Origin: a virus | Reading direction: 5' to 3' (one strand) | DNA length: 32,068 bases | Virus record (IMG/VR): IMGVR_UViG_3300045963_000138 | Coordinates: 1-32,068 of that record | Shown here: piece by piece, positions 28,888 through 32,068 of the stretch | Layout of the letters: every line of letters begins with the position of its first letter | Numbering within the stretch: the stretch's first letter is position 1 | Notes under the pieces: model-generated | The model's input: only the letters and a program-made list of their open reading frames with translations | What the model was told of the DNA's origin: nothing | Database searches by the model: none | Made by a program: the position numbers and the translations under genes

Positions 28888-29375
28888 TGGCCTCTCAGCG
28901 AGTCGGCCCACTGCTCGCAGGCACGTCCTGCTGCATTTGCCTGATCAAGAGCTGCCGCAAGTTCTCCCGCAGCGCCGTCAATCCTGCTGAGCACGTCGGC
29001 AAGCATAGGGGCGGAAGCGGGTCTTGCCGGGCCTGCATCGGCAGGGCGGGAATCACCGGCGGCTGCACCACTTGCGGCGGCTTTGCGGGCAGCGTCGAGC
29101 AGGCTGACATGAGCATCGTCAGCGCGGCGAGCGTCAGCAGTCGAATGGTCACGGGCGAGCTGGGCGACATGGGCAATCTCCTGGGTGGCGTCGGTGCGGC
29201 GGTGCTCCTCGGCCCGGTAGGCCTCGGATGCGGATGCGGCGGCCTGGGCGTACTCGGCGCGGATCGCCGTGATCTGCGCCTGGCCGTACTGGCTGGCGAT
29301 GTGGTGGCCATGCGCCCAGGCCGCAGCGATCAGAGCAGCACCGGCCAGCAAGCGGTAGGGGATGGGGACCATCAT
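28884..29375 (-). CDS. Rz: Rz-like inner-membrane spanin (i-spanin)
   Basis: A 163-residue protein: an N-terminal hydrophobic anchor (YRLLAGAALIAAAWAHGHH), then a periplasmic Ala/Glu/Arg coiled coil (EYAQAAASASEAYRAEEHRR) and a helical C-terminus. This is the DUF2514/Rz spanin plan. With Rz1 it bridges the envelope and disrupts the outer membrane at the end of lysis. The Rz1 gene lies inside it in another frame. Its ATG overlaps the muramidase stop as ATGA. Confidence 0.82.
   Translation of the reverse strand: MMVPIPYRLLAGAALIAAAWAHGHHIASQYGQAQITAIRAEYAQAAASASEAYRAEEHRRTDATQEIAHVAQLARDHSTADARRADDAHVSLLDAARKAAASGAAAGDSRPADAGPARPASAPMLADVLSRIDGAAGELAAALDQANAAGRACEQWADSLRGQ
28895..29170 (-). 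CDS. Rz1: Rz1-like outer-membrane lipoprotein spanin, nested in Rz
   Basis: A 91-residue protein in a second frame inside Rz. The ATG at 29170 has AGGAG 7 bases upstream. It starts MSPSSPVTIRLLTLAALTML then MSAC, a lipobox with the acylated cysteine at about residue 24, followed by a proline-rich stretch (STLPAKPPQVVQPPVIPALP). The signal peptide, lipobox and proline-rich mature chain are the o-spanin signature. Nested Rz/Rz1 pairs are well known. Confidence 0.85.
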   Translation of the reverse strand: MSPSSPVTIRLLTLAALTMLMSACSTLPAKPPQVVQPPVIPALPMQARQDPLPPLCLPTCSAGLTALRENLRQLLIRQMQQDVPASSGPTR

Positions 29376-29839
29376 GCGGCCCTCAAGTTGTCGGCAATCC
29401 GCTTTGCCCAGCCCCGGCCGAATGTCTGCCAGGCCGGCAATGAGGCCATGAATGCTAGCCTGGCGCCGTTGAAACGGGCAATCAGCCTGGTCGGTGGCAT
29501 CGAGTTGATCGCCATCACTGTCCGCGGCCCCATCACGCCATCTTCAGCCTCGCCCACGGCTTGCTGCAGCAGCCTCACGGCCGGCCACTGGCCCGAGTGC
29601 ACCGCAGTGTCGAACAGATCAAACTTGATGGCATCCGGAACGACACCACAGCCTGCCGGTCCCCAATAGTCGCGCAGGTAGATGGCCTTGGCTCGCTCCA
29701 GCGTCATGCCGGCGATGTCCTCACCATGGTATGAGCGCTTGCTGATGCCGTACTTGGTTTCTCCGCCTGGATCGGCTGGGTCGTTGACGTAACCGCCCTC
29801 ATGGCCAATCAGTTTTTCAAATGCCGTGTCAAATTCCAT
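29372..29839 (-). CDS. GH108-type N-acetylmuramidase endolysin
   Basis: A 155-residue endolysin from ATG 29839 (TGATG junction; a GTG at 29842 is also possible). The motif HEGGYVNDPADPGGETKYGI at residues 13-32 is the GH108 active-site region, with catalytic Glu14; the C-terminal part (FDTAVHSGQWPAVRLLQQAV then DGVMGPRTV) is the peptidoglycan-binding-like half typical of the family. It cleaves the glycan of the cell wall. No signal peptide is seen, so release needs the holin. Confidence 0.9.
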   Translation of the reverse strand: MEFDTAFEKLIGHEGGYVNDPADPGGETKYGISKRSYHGEDIAGMTLERAKAIYLRDYWGPAGCGVVPDAIKFDLFDTAVHSGQWPAVRLLQQAVGEAEDGVMGPRTVMAINSMPPTRLIARFNGARLAFMASLPAWQTFGRGWAKRIADNLRAA

Positions 29840-30132
29840 CACTTGCCCCGGTGGTGCGATTGATCATCCAGCGGAATCGGCCGACTGCTCATCTTGTCGA
29901 GCCGATCCCATACCCGCTCTAGGGTTCGCTGCTCTTGCTCATGCCGGCTTGTCGACTTGATCCATTCGAATATCTTGAGCACCGTGTAGACGATGGTCAG
30001 CAGGCCAACGGCCAGGGTCACCCAATCGTTGATCTGCGACATGGTGACACTTGCCCCTGCAGCGCATTTTACCCATGCGCCCCAATCGATTGTTTGGGCT
30101 GCGCTTGCGGCGTGGTCGGATGGGGTGGTCAT
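29839..30132 (-). CDS. Holin-like membrane protein
   Basis: A 97-residue protein from ATG 30132 (TGATG junction with the tailspike). It has one clear membrane segment (INDWVTLAVGLLTIVYTVLK) preceded by a weakly hydrophobic region, and a charged C-terminus (RHEQEQRTLERVWDRLDKMS). Place between tailspike and muramidase and the charged tail fit a holin, but the number of membrane helices is one, which fits a class III or an unusual type. Assignment moderate. Confidence 0.68.
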   Translation of the reverse strand: MTTPSDHAASAAQTIDWGAWVKCAAGASVTMSQINDWVTLAVGLLTIVYTVLKIFEWIKSTSRHEQEQRTLERVWDRLDKMSSRPIPLDDQSHHRGK

Positions 30133-31997
30133 CAACCAATTCTCCAAGTCACGCCGTCCGAGTATACCGGTACGACATTTGCCCCGCCACCGACAACTGC
30201 GGCGCCGAATGTCGTTGTAGTTGCGTCGGTGACCATTGATCTGCAGACCGAATAGGTAAGCACATTTGGTAGCAGCGCAACTGTCGTGAAATCAGATTTA
30301 AGAAACTTTGACCAGCCCATATCACCTGAATTCGCCGTACCGCCCTGGTTATGCTGGCGCTGCTTTACTGTCCCGGTGCCTGTTATGCTATACGGGTTTG
30401 TCGTGTGAAGGTTTACGCATATGTTGCCAGACATCGACCGGGCTTGTGCATTTGCACCGATCAAAACGCCGATTGTCGTTGCCTGCGCACTTGACGCGAT
30501 GCAATGGTTATCGTCGACTACGGCGTCAGCATCGTCAGACTGGATATAACCTCCAGATACTGAGGTGATGTCGCGGACTGTATTTCCGCGAATTGTCGGG
30601 CGGGTTGACCCTGTGGAGTAAATACCTCGGTTCAGAGTCCCGACAATGATATTGTTTGCGCACAGCGCCTCAATGCCAGACATCAGAACACCGATACCCC
30701 CCGCACTATTGATGATATTGTTTTCAGCAGAACAGTCTGAACCATTCATGACAATCCCACCACCATTCGGGTGGTCGAGAATGAAATTCTTTGTTAGCTT
30801 CACCCCAGATGCTGCGGCATGAATATGCATGCACGGGGTGGTAGAGGTATTGCCAGTGAATGTGACTCCTTCGCATGCGCCAGCTTTGATTGCGCCCGAT
30901 GCATCGAATGTGATAATCCCATTGACAACGGAGCCCCCGTGTCCGCTTGCCGAGCCGCCCCGAATAGTCACTGCATTGCCGGCAACATCCACCGCGCCGA
31001 GCGTGTTGTTGATATACGTGTTTTCAGAAAGTACAATCTCGCGTGCGCTTGAAACATTGCTGACGACAATGCCGCGCCCTGAATTACCCTCAAGACGCAC
31101 TTTGTGCACCAGAACTCGCCCGTTGCCCGGGGTTGCAGCGCCAGAATTCGCCTCGATATCAATGCCTGCCTGCGGTGCTGTTCCATTCGTGTTTTCATAA
31201 GCCCCATAGACAATGCTGCAATCAATTGCGTTGATCACAGACATCCCCTGCCGGTATGAGTTATCGGCAAAGCAGTCGAAAAATACCATGTCCTTGCAGA
31301 ACGTCGTAATATCTGTCGGCGTGGCGGTGTTTAGGATATGCCCATCGACGCAGGCGTTAATAGATCGAACCCGCTCGATCAGACCCCGCTTGCATGACCG
31401 ATATTCAATATTATGCGCCGCTACTTCGACAGGAGTACGGTTTGCGCGGTTCCCATCAACTGTGTAGTTTTTCGCCGTGAAGTCCGTGCACGACCTGAAC
31501 GAAAGCAATTCATTGTTTGCAACCACTGCCATCCCGTTGGCCGCAATGATGGTGGCGCCTTCTCCGTCGAGCGTGAAACCAGACTTGTTTGAAACGTATG
31601 TATGTGCGGAAACCTTTATCGTCAGGCCGTCGAGAGAAACTTTCACGCCAGGGCCGAGCATCGCCAGCAAATTACCAAGCGCCGTCGTGTCGTCAGTGGT
31701 GCCGTCCCCCACGATTCCCTGATCTTTTGCGCTGATGACAATATCGCGCACCTTGTCCTGCAGCAATCTGCCGACCGCACCAGTACCTGCGGGTAGATAA
31801 CCAACCAGCGCCGCGCCCTTGCCGCTTGCGGTGCTGGCAAGGTCGGCCCTGTCGGTGATGTCCTGGTCATACAGCGCGCGGATGAATGCGCCATGCGTGC
31901 GAAAGTAGTCATCCGCCAGGTTGATCGGCTCGCCACCGGCCGGGCTGTTGCTTGCGGGGGTGGTTGAGAGGTCGGTGATGAGTGATGGTACCGGCAT
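30132..31997 (-). CDS. Tailspike with right-handed beta-helix
   Basis: A 621-residue tailspike. Residues 1-40 (NLADDYFRTHGAFIRALYDQ) and 60-90 (LVGYLPAGTGAVGRLLQDKV) form the capsid- or tail-binding head seen in many podovirus spikes. The GIVGDGTTDDTTALGNLL segment at about 93-110 opens the pectate-lyase-like helix, with repeated coils containing N-(N/I/T)-I-I- and GG-I-type turns. The last 80 residues form a separate C-terminal domain. Such spikes bind and often cleave host polysaccharide; active-site acids cannot be named from sequence alone. Confidence 0.88.
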   Translation of the reverse strand: MPVPSLITDLSTTPASNSPAGGEPINLADDYFRTHGAFIRALYDQDITDRADLASTASGKGAALVGYLPAGTGAVGRLLQDKVRDIVISAKDQGIVGDGTTDDTTALGNLLAMLGPGVKVSLDGLTIKVSAHTYVSNKSGFTLDGEGATIIAANGMAVVANNELLSFRSCTDFTAKNYTVDGNRANRTPVEVAAHNIEYRSCKRGLIERVRSINACVDGHILNTATPTDITTFCKDMVFFDCFADNSYRQGMSVINAIDCSIVYGAYENTNGTAPQAGIDIEANSGAATPGNGRVLVHKVRLEGNSGRGIVVSNVSSAREIVLSENTYINNTLGAVDVAGNAVTIRGGSASGHGGSVVNGIITFDASGAIKAGACEGVTFTGNTSTTPCMHIHAAASGVKLTKNFILDHPNGGGIVMNGSDCSAENNIINSAGGIGVLMSGIEALCANNIIVGTLNRGIYSTGSTRPTIRGNTVRDITSVSGGYIQSDDADAVVDDNHCIASSAQATTIGVLIGANAQARSMSGNICVNLHTTNPYSITGTGTVKQRQHNQGGTANSGDMGWSKFLKSDFTTVALLPNVLTYSVCRSMVTDATTTTFGAAVVGGGANVVPVYSDGVTWRIG

Positions 31998-32011
31998 GTC
32001 TTTCCTTGTGG

Positions 32012-32068
32012 TTATTGGCTGAGCAGGCCTGCGCCATATTGGCTGAGCGGGCCCGCGCCAAATCGGCC
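32012..32068 (-). CDS. 3' end of a gene cut by the right edge, with FGAGxLSQ repeats
   Basis: The last 18 codons and TAA stop of a minus-strand gene are present. They read GRFGAGPLSQYGAGLLSQ, which is two copies of an eight-residue unit (F/Y)GAG(P/L)LSQ. The tailspike start follows 15 bases later, so this is probably a virion gene of the late operon. Identity cannot be given from so little. Confidence 0.45.
   Translation of the reverse strand, partial: GRFGAGPLSQYGAGLLSQ

Noticed and set aside
1-32068. The window as a complete circular genome
   Set aside because: Joining the ends does not continue either cut gene in a sensible frame, and expected virion genes (internal or ejection proteins) are missing.
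1-32068. CRISPR arrays, insertion sequences, integrase or IntI gene
   Set aside because: No regular spaced repeats, transposase motifs or tyrosine recombinase R-H-R-Y signatures were seen in any frame examined.

Overview
The window is a contiguous 32 kb piece of a tailed double-stranded DNA phage (or prophage) of podovirus type. The structural set points this way: a P22/SU10-like portal, an SU10-family (DUF5309) capsid protein, a large acidic scaffold, gp4-like and gp10-like neck proteins, a beta-helix tailspike, and no tape measure, sheath or tail tube. GC content is high. Several gene families (the C5 methyltransferase subtype, the H-NS-like protein, DfrB) suggest a betaproteobacterial host, probably Burkholderiales; this is inference. 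No integrase, excisionase or clear CI-type repressor is visible, so lifestyle is open. Both ends cut genes, so the window is not a complete genome.

Layout: (1) 1-12.5 kb, minus strand: the late packaging and head module. In transcription order it holds a TerS-like gene, TerL, portal, three small structural proteins, a repeat protein, small genes, scaffold, capsid, head-neck adaptor genes and a gene leaving the left edge. (2) 12.5-17.4 kb, minus strand: an H-NS-like protein, a tRNA-Tyr-like element, NinG, small hypotheticals, a type II (R67/DfrB-like) dihydrofolate reductase, small DNA-binding proteins and a C5 cytosine methyltransferase with a second long frame inside it. (3) 17.4-19.1 kb, minus strand: replication, with a DnaC-like loader and an initiator-like protein. 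Helically phased GCGTTA/TAACGC repeats lie inside and just upstream of the initiator gene. (4) 19.1-20.5 kb, minus strand: a short early operon headed by a helix-turn-helix regulator and closed by a Rho-independent terminator. (5) 20.5-20.6 kb: a divergent control region. (6) 20.6-26.8 kb, plus strand: small genes, a coiled-coil protein, an RHH protein, RecT and NinB. (7) 26.7-28.7 kb: accessory genes separated by integron attC-like sites. (8) 28.7-32 kb, minus strand: lysis genes (small membrane protein, Rz with Rz1 nested inside, GH108 muramidase, holin-like protein), the tailspike and the last codons of another gene.

Genes are tightly packed. More than 30 junctions use ATGA, GTGA or TGATG overlaps, which implies pervasive translational coupling and helps fix start codons.

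The most unusual part is 26744-28670. Four long imperfect inverted repeats begin with a GCCTAAC-type box and end with a GTTAGGC-type box, with a paired arm, an unpaired spacer and a central stem, as in integron attC sites. A fifth half-site closes the series. Small phage accessory genes lie between them, and most take their stop codon from the first box. This looks like a gene-cassette array inside a phage, with no integron integrase in view. Two other items stand out: the phage-encoded DfrB homologue with all the R67 active-site residues, and a 255-codon frame with its own ribosome binding site wholly inside the cytosine methyltransferase gene.
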